Below are positions 33,546 to 42,428 of a stretch of DNA of 64,000 bases, in pieces (position 1 is the stretch's first letter; every line of letters begins with the position of its first letter). This DNA comes from VAZQ01 sp963841705 (GTDB lineage Bacteria > Pseudomonadota > Alphaproteobacteria > Rhizobiales > Xanthobacteraceae): assembly GCA_963841705.1 (NCBI GenBank), contig CAWJDY010000019.1:1-64000 (forward strand), written 5' to 3'. The notes beneath the pieces were generated by a model, which saw only the letters and a program-made list of their open reading frames with translations, did no database searches and was not told the DNA's origin. The position numbers and the translations under genes were made by a program.

Positions 33546-33577
33546 GCGAATCCGCGCCCGCTCCGGCTGCATTAGTA

Positions 33578-33826
33578 GTACTGCGTCACAAGTTGCCCCT
33601 CGACGTCATTCCGGGGCGCAGGAAAATCGGCTGCGCCGATTTGCCTGCGAGCCCGGAATCCATAACCCCAAGCAGTGATGTGTGCCACCGCAGCGTAACC
33701 ACTTTCATCACTGCACGGCCTGTGGTTATGGATTCCGGGCTCCGCTCGCACTCGGACGGCGCGAAGCGCCGATCCGAGCACTCGCGGCCCCGGAATGACG
33801 GGCTAGAGCAGTTTGTCATGCAGTAC
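33578..33826. repeat. Dispersed palindromic repeat A, copy 2 (full length)
   Basis: This is the full-length reference copy. The outer arms are GTACTGCGTCACAAGTTG and CAGTTTGTCATGCAGTAC, next CGTCATTCCGGGGC and GCCCCGGAATGACG, then GAATCCATAACC and GGTTATGGATTC. A loop is formed by GGACGGCGCGAAGCGCCG. Nested inverted pairs therefore give an overall cruciform of about 249 bp. The gap 33546-33907 holds only this element. Confidence 0.85.
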
Positions 33827-33907
33827 GGTTTTAGAAAGATTGATCCTGCGCCGCTATTATGACTATGACACCATGCTGGAAAAGAATGAGCTGCGCGTAG
33901 ATTCCTG

Positions 33908-36214
33908 ATGGCGACGACCCTTACGCATGCCGCCGGCAAAGCCGGCTCGCAGATCGGCCGATCGATCCCTCGTCTCGAAGCCCGCGACAAGGTCACCGGG
34001 CGCGCCGAATATACCCACCCCATGCGACTGCCCGGCATGCTGCATGCCAAGCTGTTCCGCAGCACGGTCGCGCACGGGCGAATCACATCCGTCGATATCA
34101 GCGCGGCAAAACAGGTGCCGGGGGTCCTCCATGTCGTCACCATCGAGGACGTCAAGCACGTCATACCGGATCCGTATTACGGCCCGGCATTTCACGACCA
34201 GCCGATCCTGGCGGACGGCAAGGTGCGTTTCGTGGGCGAGCCGGTCGCGGTGGTGCTGGCGCGCGATCCGCACGTTGCAGAGCATGCGTCGACACTCATC
34301 AGTGCGCAATACGAGGAGCTGCCCGCGATCTATGACGAGGTGGAGGCTTTCACCGCGCGCACTTTCGTCCATGACGAGCTCAAGCCGGCGGCAACCTTCC
34401 CCGACCTCAAGCACCTGAAAGGCGTCAGCGGTACCAATGTCGCGCTCGACTACCACCTGCGCCGCGGCGAATTCGAAAAGGCGTATGCCGCCGCCACCCA
34501 CAAGTTCGAGCACGAGTTCAAGACGCAAAAAGCGCTGCATCTCTCGTTCGAGCCGTTCGTCACCATCGCTGACTGGCGACCGGACGGCGTGACCATTCAC
34601 ACGGCCTCGCAGGGCCCTTCATTCGTGCGCATCGAGATTGCGCGACTGCTCGGCTGGCCGGAAAACAAGGTGCGGGTCAAAGTACCTTACCTCGGCAGCG
34701 GCTACGGCGCGAAGCTCTACATCAAGCTGGAGGCGCTCGCGGTCGCCCTGTCCATGATCGCGCGAAAGCCGGTCAAGGTTGCCGCGACCATGGAGGAGAT
34801 GTTCTATCAGATCACCAAGCACCCGAGCACATTCCGCATCAAGAGCGGAGTTGATCAGGAGGGCAGGATCGTCGCGCGCAAGTGCGAGGTGTTCTGGAAC
34901 GGCGGTGCCTATGCCGACATTGGACCGCGGGTAACGCAGAAGGCAGGGTTGACCGCTTCCGGTCCCTACGACATCGACAATGTGTCGATCGATTCCTACG
35001 CGCTCTACACCAACATGACGCCGGCGGGATCGCTGCGCGGTTTTGGCCTGCCGCAGATCGCATGGGCCTACGAAAGCCAGATGGACATGATGGCGCGGGC
35101 GCTCAAGCTCGACCCGGCCGAGTTCCGTCGCAAGAATCTCCTGCGCGAAGGCGGGGTCCATGCGACCGGGCAAGCGATTGTGGATGCGCCGCTCGACGAG
35201 CTCCTGAGCACGATCCTGGACAGGATCGGATGGAACCGGCCGTTCGACCGCGGCAGCGGCACGCTCCGGCGCGGACGCGGGTTCGGCGTCGCGATCAAGG
35301 CCATAACCTCGCCCACGACCTCGGTTGCGATCATCAACCTCGCCGCCGACGGCTCGGTGACGCTCTATTGCGGCACCGTCGACATGGGCCAGGGCTCCGA
35401 CACCGCGCTCGCGCAGATTGCCGGCGAGTCGCTCAATGTCCCGGCTGAATCGATCAAGGTGGTGCACCCCGATACTGATGCGACCCCATATGACATGGGC
35501 ACCCTCGGCTCGCGCTCGCTGTTTCACATGGGGCACGCAATCCAGCGGGCGGCGGAGGAGGTGCGCAGGAAGATAGCGGTGCTGAGAACAGACGTTGGCG
35601 AGCCCGAAGGCTCCAATGCGCCGATCTCGGCGCTGTTCCAGAAGCGCTACGGCATGCAGGCCGGCAACATCATCGGCAGCGGCACATTTCGGCCCGACTA
35701 CATCTCGCCCTCGCGCGAAACCGGGCAGAGCACGGCCGTGACGCCGTTCTGGATCATTGCGGGGGCCGGCGCCGAGGTGGAAGTCGATACGGAAACCGGG
35801 CACGTCAAGGTCGCAAAGCTGGTGAACGTGGTGGACGCCGGCAAGGCGATCAACCCGGCGATCGTTGCGACCCAGATCTCCGGCGGCGCGGTCATGCAGC
35901 TCGGCTTTACGCTGTTCGAGGAGATGCACCTCGATGCCGGACAGGTGGTCAATGCCTCGCTTGCCGACTACAAGATACCGGGCTTTCGCGATCTTCCCGA
36001 GCACATGGAAAATCTGCACATCGAGCATGAGCAATCAAACGGGCCGTTCGGCGCCAAAGGGGTCGGGGAGAGCTCGATGTTCTGCGTCTCGCCGGCGATC
36101 GCCAATGCCATCGAGGATGCCGTTGGCATCCGACTGACCAGGCTGCCGCTCGATCCCGAAACCGTCTATCGCGCGTTGCGGGCCAAGGCCGGCCAGCCGC
36201 TCGAGGACGGCTGA
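33908..36214 (+). CDS. Stand-alone molybdenum hydroxylase large subunit (XDH family)
   Basis: The 768-residue protein is a second large subunit. It begins GRSIPRLEARDKVTGRAEY, continues with MLHAKLFRSTVAHGRI, the loop PYLGSGYGAKLYIK where the family has GGGFGGK, and GSLRGFGLPQ, and reaches VDMGQGSDTALAQIAGES. It ends near GAKGVGESSMFCVSPAIAN with the glutamate. The GSGYGAK version of the molybdopterin loop is less usual but known in groups related to 4-hydroxybenzoyl-CoA reductase. No FAD or FeS subunit lies beside it. It may borrow the subunits encoded at 27.2-28.5 kb or use partners elsewhere. The ribosome binding site is weak. Confidence 0.88.
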   Translation: MATTLTHAAGKAGSQIGRSIPRLEARDKVTGRAEYTHPMRLPGMLHAKLFRSTVAHGRITSVDISAAKQVPGVLHVVTIEDVKHVIPDPYYGPAFHDQPILADGKVRFVGEPVAVVLARDPHVAEHASTLISAQYEELPAIYDEVEAFTARTFVHDELKPAATFPDLKHLKGVSGTNVALDYHLRRGEFEKAYAAATHKFEHEFKTQKALHLSFEPFVTIADWRPDGVTIHTASQGPSFVRIEIARLLGWPENKVRVKVPYLGSGYGAKLYIKLEALAVALSMIARKPVKVAATMEEMFYQITKHPSTFRIKSGVDQEGRIVARKCEVFWNGGAYADIGPRVTQKAGLTASGPYDIDNVSIDSYALYTNMTPAGSLRGFGLPQIAWAYESQMDMMARALKLDPAEFRRKNLLREGGVHATGQAIVDAPLDELLSTILDRIGWNRPFDRGSGTLRRGRGFGVAIKAITSPTTSVAIINLAADGSVTLYCGTVDMGQGSDTALAQIAGESLNVPAESIKVVHPDTDATPYDMGTLGSRSLFHMGHAIQRAAEEVRRKIAVLRTDVGEPEGSNAPISALFQKRYGMQAGNIIGSGTFRPDYISPSRETGQSTAVTPFWIIAGAGAEVEVDTETGHVKVAKLVNVVDAGKAINPAIVATQISGGAVMQLGFTLFEEMHLDAGQVVNASLADYKIPGFRDLPEHMENLHIEHEQSNGPFGAKGVGESSMFCVSPAIANAIEDAVGIRLTRLPLDPETVYRALRAKAGQPLEDG

Positions 36215-36247
36215 CATGCGCGTGTGCCACTCCTCAGAGATTTTCGC

Positions 36248-36330
36248 CGTCATGCGCGGGCTTGGCCCGCGCATCCACGTCTTTGCCGCGATCCAAGACG
36301 TGGATGGCCGGGCCAAGCCCGGCCATGACG
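36248..36330. repeat. Dispersed palindromic repeat D
   Basis: CGTCATGCGCGGGCTTGGCC at one end and GGCCGGGCCAAGCCCGGCC followed by ATGACG at the other flank the arms ATCCACGTCTT and AAGACGTGGAT. It forms one long hairpin between the hydroxylase and asparaginase-like genes and could act as a transcription terminator. Confidence 0.8.
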
Positions 36331-36355
36331 ATCGAGTGCGACGCGCCGGGTTAGC

Positions 36356-37360
36356 ATGAACAGGTTGCCCAGAATTGGATTGATCCTCACCGGCGGGACG
36401 ATCGATTCCGTCGGAACGGACCGTCTCGATCTTGCCTGGTACATCGAGGCGGGAAAGCGGCTCGGCGACGGCGAGCTGTTGGCGCAGCTCCCGGAGCTCG
36501 GGAAAATCGCCTCAGTTCAGGAAATCCCGTTCCGCCGATTGCCCAGCCACGCCTTGATCGACAAGGACTGGCTCGAGCTCCTGCGCAGGGTTCACGCCAT
36601 GTTCGATCAGGATCAGGCCGACGGCGTGGTCATTACGCACGGTACCAACACGCTGGAAGAGACCGCCTATTTCCTCAATCTGGTGCTCAAGAGCGAGCGG
36701 CCGGTGGTGATCGTCGGCTCGATGCGGCCGTCGTCAGCGATCAGCGCAGACGGTCATCTCAACGTCATTAACGCGGTGCGCGTGGCAGCCGATCCGAGCT
36801 CACGCGGACGTGGCTGTCTGGTGGTCATGAATGACACGATCTTCGGCGCGCGGGACGTCACCAAGACTTCGACCTATCGCGTGCAGGCATTCCAATCGCG
36901 CGATATCGGACCGCTGGGTTTCGCCGACGCGGACGGCAAGGTGATCTACTATCATCAGCCGACAAGGAGACACACGATCGAGACCGAATTCGACGTGCGC
37001 TCCGCGTTGTCGCTGCCGCGCGTCGATATCGTCCTCTCCTATGTGGGCGCCGACGGCACCATGATCGAGGCGGCCGTCAATGGCGGCGCGAAAGGCATCG
37101 TCAGCGCCGCGACCGGGGCCGGCAGGCCCACTCCCCTGGAGGACGCGGCATTCGACAAGGCCTACACCGAGAAAGGCGTGCTGATGTGCCTGTCGAGCCG
37201 CGTCGGCTCGGGCCGCGTGGTGCGCAGCCCCAGCCTGACGAAGCGCGGCTTTGTGGCCGCGGATAACCTGCAACCCTGGAAAGCGCGCATCCTGCTCTCG
37301 TTGGCACTGACCAAAACCAATAATGCCGGAGAGATTCAGCGGATGTTCGACACCTACTGA
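36356..37360 (+). CDS. L-asparaginase-like amidohydrolase, atypical Thr-Asp motif
   Basis: The 334-residue protein has the asparaginase fold. The nucleophile region LTGGTIDSVG (Thr at about residue 12) is followed by VVITHGTNTLEETAYFLNLV, IVGSMRPSSAISADGHLNV, GARDVTKTSTYRVQAFQSRD (Lys of the second triad) and GAGRPTPLEDAAF. The usual HGTDT is HGTNT here, so the Asp of the Thr-Asp-Lys triad is Asn. This may alter specificity toward another amide or beta-lactam-like ring, or lower activity. No signal peptide is visible, so it is probably cytoplasmic. It is followed by the hydantoinase-like gene 48 bases downstream, perhaps in one operon. Confidence 0.85.
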   Translation: MNRLPRIGLILTGGTIDSVGTDRLDLAWYIEAGKRLGDGELLAQLPELGKIASVQEIPFRRLPSHALIDKDWLELLRRVHAMFDQDQADGVVITHGTNTLEETAYFLNLVLKSERPVVIVGSMRPSSAISADGHLNVINAVRVAADPSSRGRGCLVVMNDTIFGARDVTKTSTYRVQAFQSRDIGPLGFADADGKVIYYHQPTRRHTIETEFDVRSALSLPRVDIVLSYVGADGTMIEAAVNGGAKGIVSAATGAGRPTPLEDAAFDKAYTEKGVLMCLSSRVGSGRVVRSPSLTKRGFVAADNLQPWKARILLSLALTKTNNAGEIQRMFDTY

Positions 37361-37408
37361 CCTGGAAAAGATCAGAGCAATAACGGCAATACAGCAAGGA
37401 GGCTTTTC

Positions 37409-38782
37409 ATGACGGCGGATCTGGTCCTGAAGAACGGCTGGATGGTCACCCCGGAGGAGACCGTGCGAGGCGGCGTTGCGATCTCCAACGGGACGTTCGT
37501 CGCGATCGGAACCGATGACTCGCTGCCGGAGGGCAAAGCGGTCATAGACGTGGCGGGCAAGCATATTCTCCCCGGCCTCATCGATGCGCATGTGCATTTC
37601 CGCGATCCAGGCGTCACCCACAAGGAGGACTTCGGCACCGGGTCCACCGCCGCGGTCTGCGGCGGGATCACCACCATCATCGACATGCCGAACCAGATCC
37701 CGCCGACCGAGAATGCGGAACAGGTCGCAGTCAAGAAGCGGATCGGCGAAACGAAGTCGCTGTGTGATTTTGCCGTGCTGGGCGTGGTGCACCAGACCAA
37801 TGCCGACGATATTCTCCCGATGGCGAAGGCCGGCGCCATCGGTTACAAGATCTTCTTTGGTGAGACCATCGGCAACCTGCCCTTTCCCGACGACGGGATG
37901 TGCATCGAGGTTTTCTCCAACATCACCCAATCCAAAATTCCTCTCTGCGTGCATGCTGAGAACCGGCAGATCCAGCATTATTGGACCAACAAACTGAAAG
38001 CAGCCGGAAAAAACGACCCGGTCTACTGGGAGCAGTCGCGCCCCGCGCTATGCGAGGCGGAATCGATCGCTCACATCATGTTCATGGCGGAGAATTTCGG
38101 AACCATGCTTCACATCGTGCACGCCAGCACCAAGCAGGCGGTGCAGATGGTCAAGGACGCCAAGGCGCGCGGGCTGCGGTTCACGGCGGAGACGCAGCCG
38201 CATTACTTGTTGCGAACCGCGAGTGACATGGCCCAGGTTGGCCCGCTGCTGAAGATGAATCCGCCCGTGCGCTCGCAGGAGCATCAGGACGCGCTCTGGG
38301 AAGGGCTGCTCAACGGCGCGATCGACATGATCGCGACCGATCACTCCCCGCATACGCTCGAGGAGAAGGGCTGCGACATCAACGGCAAGATGAGCAAGGC
38401 TGCGATTTGGGACTGCATCTCGGGGTTCTGCGGGGTCGAAACTGCCGTGCCTCTGATGCTTACCCAGGTGAACAAAGGCCGTCTGAGCTTAAATCATTAT
38501 GTGAAGGTCGCCAGCGAGAACCCAGCCAAGGTCTGGCAGATGTATCCGAAGAAGGGCACCATCCGCGTCGGTTCTGACGGCGACGTGACGGTGGTCGACA
38601 TGGCCAAGGAGATGACCATCGACCCGAACAAGCTGCACAGCAAGAACCACCCGACCCCATGGGGCGGCTGGAAAGTGAAGGGCGTTCCCATCTACACGAT
38701 CGTCCGCGGCCATGTGCAAATGAAGAACGGCGAGCCCGTCGGCAACGTCGTCGGTCAGATGCAGACGCCTGTCCTCCAGTGA
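37409..38782 (+). CDS. Dihydroorotase/hydantoinase/allantoinase-like amidohydrolase
   Basis: The 457-residue metal-dependent cyclic amidohydrolase opens with LVLKNGWMVTPEETVRGG. Its metal and active-site motifs are PGLIDAHVHFRDPG (about 53-66), YKIFFGE where the Lys would be carboxylated, LCVHAEN, LHIVHAST and ATDHSPH. The dihydroorotase-type Arg in HFRDPG is present, but the general body (NKLKAAGKNDPVYWEQSRP) is longer, as in allantoinase or hydantoinase. The ATG follows CAAGGAGGCTTTTC. With the preceding asparaginase-like gene and following CobW-like GTPase, a route for a cyclic ureide or imide is plausible. It could also open hydantoin-5-propionate made by the pathway at 2.3-5.1 kb, but the distance leaves this weak. 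Confidence 0.85.
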   Translation: MTADLVLKNGWMVTPEETVRGGVAISNGTFVAIGTDDSLPEGKAVIDVAGKHILPGLIDAHVHFRDPGVTHKEDFGTGSTAAVCGGITTIIDMPNQIPPTENAEQVAVKKRIGETKSLCDFAVLGVVHQTNADDILPMAKAGAIGYKIFFGETIGNLPFPDDGMCIEVFSNITQSKIPLCVHAENRQIQHYWTNKLKAAGKNDPVYWEQSRPALCEAESIAHIMFMAENFGTMLHIVHASTKQAVQMVKDAKARGLRFTAETQPHYLLRTASDMAQVGPLLKMNPPVRSQEHQDALWEGLLNGAIDMIATDHSPHTLEEKGCDINGKMSKAAIWDCISGFCGVETAVPLMLTQVNKGRLSLNHYVKVASENPAKVWQMYPKKGTIRVGSDGDVTVVDMAKEMTIDPNKLHSKNHPTPWGGWKVKGVPIYTIVRGHVQMKNGEPVGNVVGQMQTPVLQ

Positions 38783-38877
38783 GCGTGCAGCGTTGGAACG
38801 GGCTGCAACCGGGCGCGGACATGCCTATATGAAGCTTTGAGGTGACAGGCGGAACCGAGAGGACGGCGGCTCTCCCC

Positions 38878-40209
38878 ATGGACGACATGGTTGGATCAAA
38901 GAGAGCATCGGTCATCATCGTCACCGGTTTCCTCGGCGCAGGCAAGACCACGCTCGTCAATCGCATATTGACCGCGGATCACGGGCGCCGGATCGCCGTT
39001 ATCGTCAATGAATTCGGCGAGGTCGGCATCGATCATCACCTCTTGATCGCCTCGGATCAGGAAGTGATCCAGATGAACAACGGCTGCATTTGCTGCAGCG
39101 TGCGCGGCGATCTGCTCCGCAGTCTCTTCGAGCTCATCGAGCATCGCGCGAAGTTCGATACCGTGATCATCGAGACAACCGGGCTTGCGGAGCCGGCTCC
39201 CGTGGCGCAGACCCTGTATGCGGACGAGCGCATCCGCCGCGAGTTCGCCCTGGAAGGCGTCATTACTGTCGTCGATGCGAAGCACGTGGCGGCACAGCTG
39301 GAGGAGTCCCCCGAAGCTTGTGAGCAAATTGCATTTGCCGACCTGATCGTCCTCAACAAGACCGACCTTGCCGCCGCCGAGGAGCTGGATCGGATCGAGC
39401 AGCAGATCGGACGCCTCAACAGGGTTGCGAAAATACAGAGGACAAAAAATTCAGAGCTCGACCTCGACATCGTTCTCGGGGTCGAAGGGGTTGACCTGGA
39501 ACAGCGAATCGATGCCGCGATCGAGGATCACAACGAGCATGAGCATGATGCCGACGGGCATAACGGCCATGATCATCATGACCCCCGGCATCACCGTCAT
39601 CACAACCACCTGCAGAATATCGAGACGGTGTGCATTGTGGAGCCCGGCGAATTGGACGGCATGAAACTGAGCATCTGGTTTCGCTCCCAGATCGCTGAAT
39701 TCGGCGCCAATCTCCTGCGCATGAAAGGCCTCCTCAACCTGCGCGGCGATCCGGACCAGTTCCTGTTCCAGGGCGTGCGCATGGAGTTCGAAGGCCGGCC
39801 GGGACGCGCCTGGAGCGCTGATGAAAAACGGCTCAATCGGCTCGTCTTCATCGGCCGCAGCCTCGATCAGGGCGCGATCACGCGCGGCTTTAGAGACTGC
39901 CTGTGCACCGGGGCGTGCGCCGCGTCGCAGACGCCGGATCCATTCGGCCGACAGCTGTTGGAGATCTCGCCCTACACGCTCGAGCAGATCCGCTATTGGA
40001 TGCGGCAGAATTTCGGCTTTGCCAAAGAGATCCCGATTGTGGTCAAGGAGGTCCCTTGCGTCAAACCGACCTGTCCGCCCATTGAAACCGCCATCATGGC
40101 CATTCTCAAGAACGAACCGCCGCGCCATTTCAAGATTCAGCGACCGATCAACGAGATCACGTTCGACAACGTCTATGATCTGATCGAAAACCCGATGCCG
40201 TGCTGCTGA
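38878..40209 (+). CDS. CobW/COG0523-type GTPase with a His-rich metal loop
   Basis: The 443-residue G3E GTPase has Walker A GFLGAGKTTL (about 17-26) and the metal-binding NNGCICCSVRGDLL (CXCC). Switch and specificity motifs are VIIETTGLAEPAPVAQT and IVLNKTDLAA, and the CobW C-terminal domain starts near 255. A stretch rich in His, Asp and Asn (HDADGHNGHDHHDPRHHRHH) sits between the two domains, about residues 224-243. COG0523 proteins deliver or insert metal, usually zinc or cobalt. Its position next to a metal-dependent amidohydrolase suggests a matched metallochaperone. The start chosen is the first ATG in the conserved region; a GTG 12 codons upstream is possible. Confidence 0.9.
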   Translation: MDDMVGSKRASVIIVTGFLGAGKTTLVNRILTADHGRRIAVIVNEFGEVGIDHHLLIASDQEVIQMNNGCICCSVRGDLLRSLFELIEHRAKFDTVIIETTGLAEPAPVAQTLYADERIRREFALEGVITVVDAKHVAAQLEESPEACEQIAFADLIVLNKTDLAAAEELDRIEQQIGRLNRVAKIQRTKNSELDLDIVLGVEGVDLEQRIDAAIEDHNEHEHDADGHNGHDHHDPRHHRHHNHLQNIETVCIVEPGELDGMKLSIWFRSQIAEFGANLLRMKGLLNLRGDPDQFLFQGVRMEFEGRPGRAWSADEKRLNRLVFIGRSLDQGAITRGFRDCLCTGACAASQTPDPFGRQLLEISPYTLEQIRYWMRQNFGFAKEIPIVVKEVPCVKPTCPPIETAIMAILKNEPPRHFKIQRPINEITFDNVYDLIENPMPCC

Positions 40210-40265
40210 ACGTCATTGTCGCACGGCAGCGCGCGCAAAGGCGCGCGCGGAACAATCGCCAATCT

Positions 40266-40391
40266 CTCGGTTGTCATGCCCCGCTTTAAGCGGGGCATCC
40301 AGTAATCCGGCCTGGTGGGGTGAGGCAACCGTACCAAATTCAACGTTTCTTGATTCCTGGATCGTCCGCATACGCGGACGATGACGACCGA
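40266..40391. repeat. Dispersed palindromic repeat E
   Basis: CTCGGTTGTCAT at the left and ATGACGACCGAG at the right flank the hairpin CCCCGCTTTAAGCGGGG and a second hairpin around GTCCGCATACGCGGAC. Together with repeat A (40433) it fills the 500-base gap after the CobW-like gene, which shows no other coding feature. Confidence 0.8.
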
Positions 40392-40432
40392 GATGGTGGG
40401 CGATCTTAAGTTAACGCCTATGGGTCAATCGA

Positions 40433-40630
40433 CGTCATTCCGGGGCGCAGCAAATCGGCCGTGCCGATTTGCCTGCGAGCCCGGAATCCATAACCCCGAG
40501 CAGTAATGTGTGCCCCACCGCAGCGTAACCACGTTCATCACTGCACGGCCTGTGGTTATGGATTCCGGGCTCCGCTCGCACTCGGACGGCGCGAAGCGCC
40601 GATCCGACCACTCGCGGCCCCGGAATGACG
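40433..40630. repeat. Dispersed palindromic repeat A, copy 3
   Basis: CGTCATTCCGGGGC through GCCCCGGAATGACG (last base 40630) forms the ends, with the GGTTATGGATTCC arm inside. It is very close to copy 2 but lacks the outer GTACTGCGTCAC arms. Confidence 0.85.
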
Positions 40631-40710
40631 GGCCACCGAGGCGATCGCTTCGCTACGCCGCGAAGCAGCCTACCCGGACGAAGCAAAACCGAGATCGTCG
40701 TTGCGCCGGG

Positions 40711-40929
40711 TCAGTGATTTGCCGGGTGCGGGAGTGCGCCTGCGGATGACGCCTCAGCATTCTCCCGCTTCAATTTTTCGATGAAGCTCTGGGCCGCGCG
40801 TACGACTTCGTCGCCCGCGCCTTTTTGTACGGTCCCCGCCAGAGTGCTGCATGATTCTACGAACGCCACGTAGCTGATGGTGTGCATCACGCGGGCGATC
40901 CACTGCGTCTCGGATCTCGTCAGGGTCAT
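40711..40929 (-). CDS. Hypothetical small protein, 72 residues
   Basis: The frame starts MTLTRSETQWIARVMHTISY, includes AFVESCSTLAGTVQKGAGDE and ends in a helical stretch (VVRAAQSFIEKLKREN). It follows GACCGCAGGA, a modest ribosome binding site. The predicted all-helical cytoplasmic protein has no family known to me. It stands alone between two repeat clusters. Confidence 0.5.
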   Translation of the reverse strand: MTLTRSETQWIARVMHTISYVAFVESCSTLAGTVQKGAGDEVVRAAQSFIEKLKRENAEASSAGALPHPANH

Positions 40930-41070
40930 TCCTGCGGTCCCTGCCTAGCTCTCAGTACGACTCACATTTTGCTGGGTGATTGAATCAAAATTGCAGCGGG
41001 ACTGCGGACGTGCGCAGCACACGCAGATACCGCAGCGCCGCAGCAGAGCAAGCAGCGCATCGGCAAGCTT

Positions 41071-41221
41071 GGTCGTCCCGGCCAAGCGAGCCCGGTTCAA
41101 CCGGGCTCGCGCGAGCGGGGACCCAGTAATCCACGTCCGGCGTGAATGAACGAGCTGCTGTGATTACTGGATTCCGGCTCTCTCTCGCCGGGGGAAGCCC
41201 GGCTCGGTCGGCCGGAATGAC
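41071..41221. repeat. Dispersed palindromic repeat B, copy 3
   Basis: GTCGTCCCGGCCAAGCGAGC at the left and GGTCGGCCGGAATGACAGG at the right form the ends, with an internal hairpin AGCCCGGTTCAACCGGGCT. It is the main feature of the 382-base gap before the TctC receptor gene. Confidence 0.8.
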
Positions 41222-41311
41222 AGGCATGGATGTTTGCCGTGGGGCGCGACACGCGGTCCTGATATTAGAGTCAAATGCGATAGCCCTGCCTTCAGGAGGA
41301 GGTGTGGAGGC

Positions 41312-42298
41312 TCACTTCTTGCCCTCCTGCCGGACGATATCGGCCAGCACCGGACCCCACAGGCTTTGCTGCTGGTGAACAAAGCTCGTCGATTCGGCGG
41401 GATTCATTGGACGGGTATAGCTGCCGAGTTTCGCGAGCTTCTGCTGCAAATCAGCTACGGAAACGACCTGTAACAGGTCTGCGCTCACTTTCTGGATGAT
41501 GGCATCCGGCGTCTTGAGAGGCGCCACCAGGACGCCCCAGCCGGTCGCTTCGAAATCCGGGATTGTTTCCGCGACCGTGGGAACATTCGGGAAGTCGGCA
41601 AGGCGCTTGGCCGACGCCACCGCAAGCAAATTTACCGAGCCTGAGCGTACCGCTCCGGCAATGCCGGAATATCCCTCGATGATCGTGTCGACCCGCCCGG
41701 TTCCGACATCGCCGATCGCCTGCGCCGGACCGCCGACGTAGGGAACGAGTTGCAGCTTGATATGGGCTTCGTGCTGCAACAATTCCCCGGTCAGATGGGT
41801 CAGCCGCCCCACGCCGGTGGTCGCGTAAGAGACTTCGCCGGGTTTTTTCCGGGCAAGCGCGATCAACTCCGGCAGGGTGCGTATACCCAAGCTCGGGGAG
41901 GCGCCGATGAACATCGGGTTTTCCGCGACGAACCCGATCGGCAGGAAGTCCCGCGGCACTTGCAAAGGGACGTTGGGCGCCGCCGGGTGCAGCGCCACGA
42001 AGGTCGACGACACCGGCTGATACAGCGTGTAGCCATCCGGCGCCGCCTCCGCAGCCGCTCGGGCGGCAACACTGCCGCCTGCCCCCGGACGATTGACCAC
42101 CACGACCTGCTGGCCCCACATTTTGCCCAGCGCGTCAGCAACAAACCGCAGGGCGACATCCGGCGTGCTGCCGGCCGCCGAATCAGCAAGGATCGTGACC
42201 GCCTTATCCGGATAATTCCCCGCGTGAGCGCCAACCCCGGCTGTGACCGATACCGTCAGGAGCCCGGCCAAAAGGCCATGACGCCAAGCTGCTTTCAT
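41312..42298 (-). CDS. TctC/Bug-family solute receptor
   Basis: The 328-residue exported receptor has a signal peptide in MKAAWRHGLLAGLLTVSVT plus AGVGAHA (cleavage at about 26). The Bug-type fold follows: YPDKAVTILADSAAGSTPDV, VVVVNRPGAGGSVAARAAAE, ATTGVGRLTHLTGELLQHEA, PYVGGPAQAIGDVGTGRVDT and FPNVPTVAETIPDFEATGWG. The ATG at 42298 follows ACGGGAGGACAGG, so the longer upstream frame is discarded. It lies divergent from the UbiD-type decarboxylase gene (start 42429), 130 bases away. The ligand may be the aromatic acid that the decarboxylase handles. Confidence 0.92.
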   Translation of the reverse strand: MKAAWRHGLLAGLLTVSVTAGVGAHAGNYPDKAVTILADSAAGSTPDVALRFVADALGKMWGQQVVVVNRPGAGGSVAARAAAEAAPDGYTLYQPVSSTFVALHPAAPNVPLQVPRDFLPIGFVAENPMFIGASPSLGIRTLPELIALARKKPGEVSYATTGVGRLTHLTGELLQHEAHIKLQLVPYVGGPAQAIGDVGTGRVDTIIEGYSGIAGAVRSGSVNLLAVASAKRLADFPNVPTVAETIPDFEATGWGVLVAPLKTPDAIIQKVSADLLQVVSVADLQQKLAKLGSYTRPMNPAESTSFVHQQQSLWGPVLADIVRQEGKK

Positions 42299-42428
42299 CC
42301 TGTCCTCCCGTGATTCTGCACGTGCTTTAAACAATGCCGGCTGCTGATAAGTTGCGCCGTCATTGAAACCGGCGCACAAAGCCCTCAACCGGATAGAACT
42401 CGTCACGCGAACAGCCGGAACTCGCGCC

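Noticed and set aside
34619..36034. A 471-residue minus-strand frame opposite the stand-alone hydroxylase
   Set aside because: It is an antisense shadow with histidine- and arginine-rich composition.
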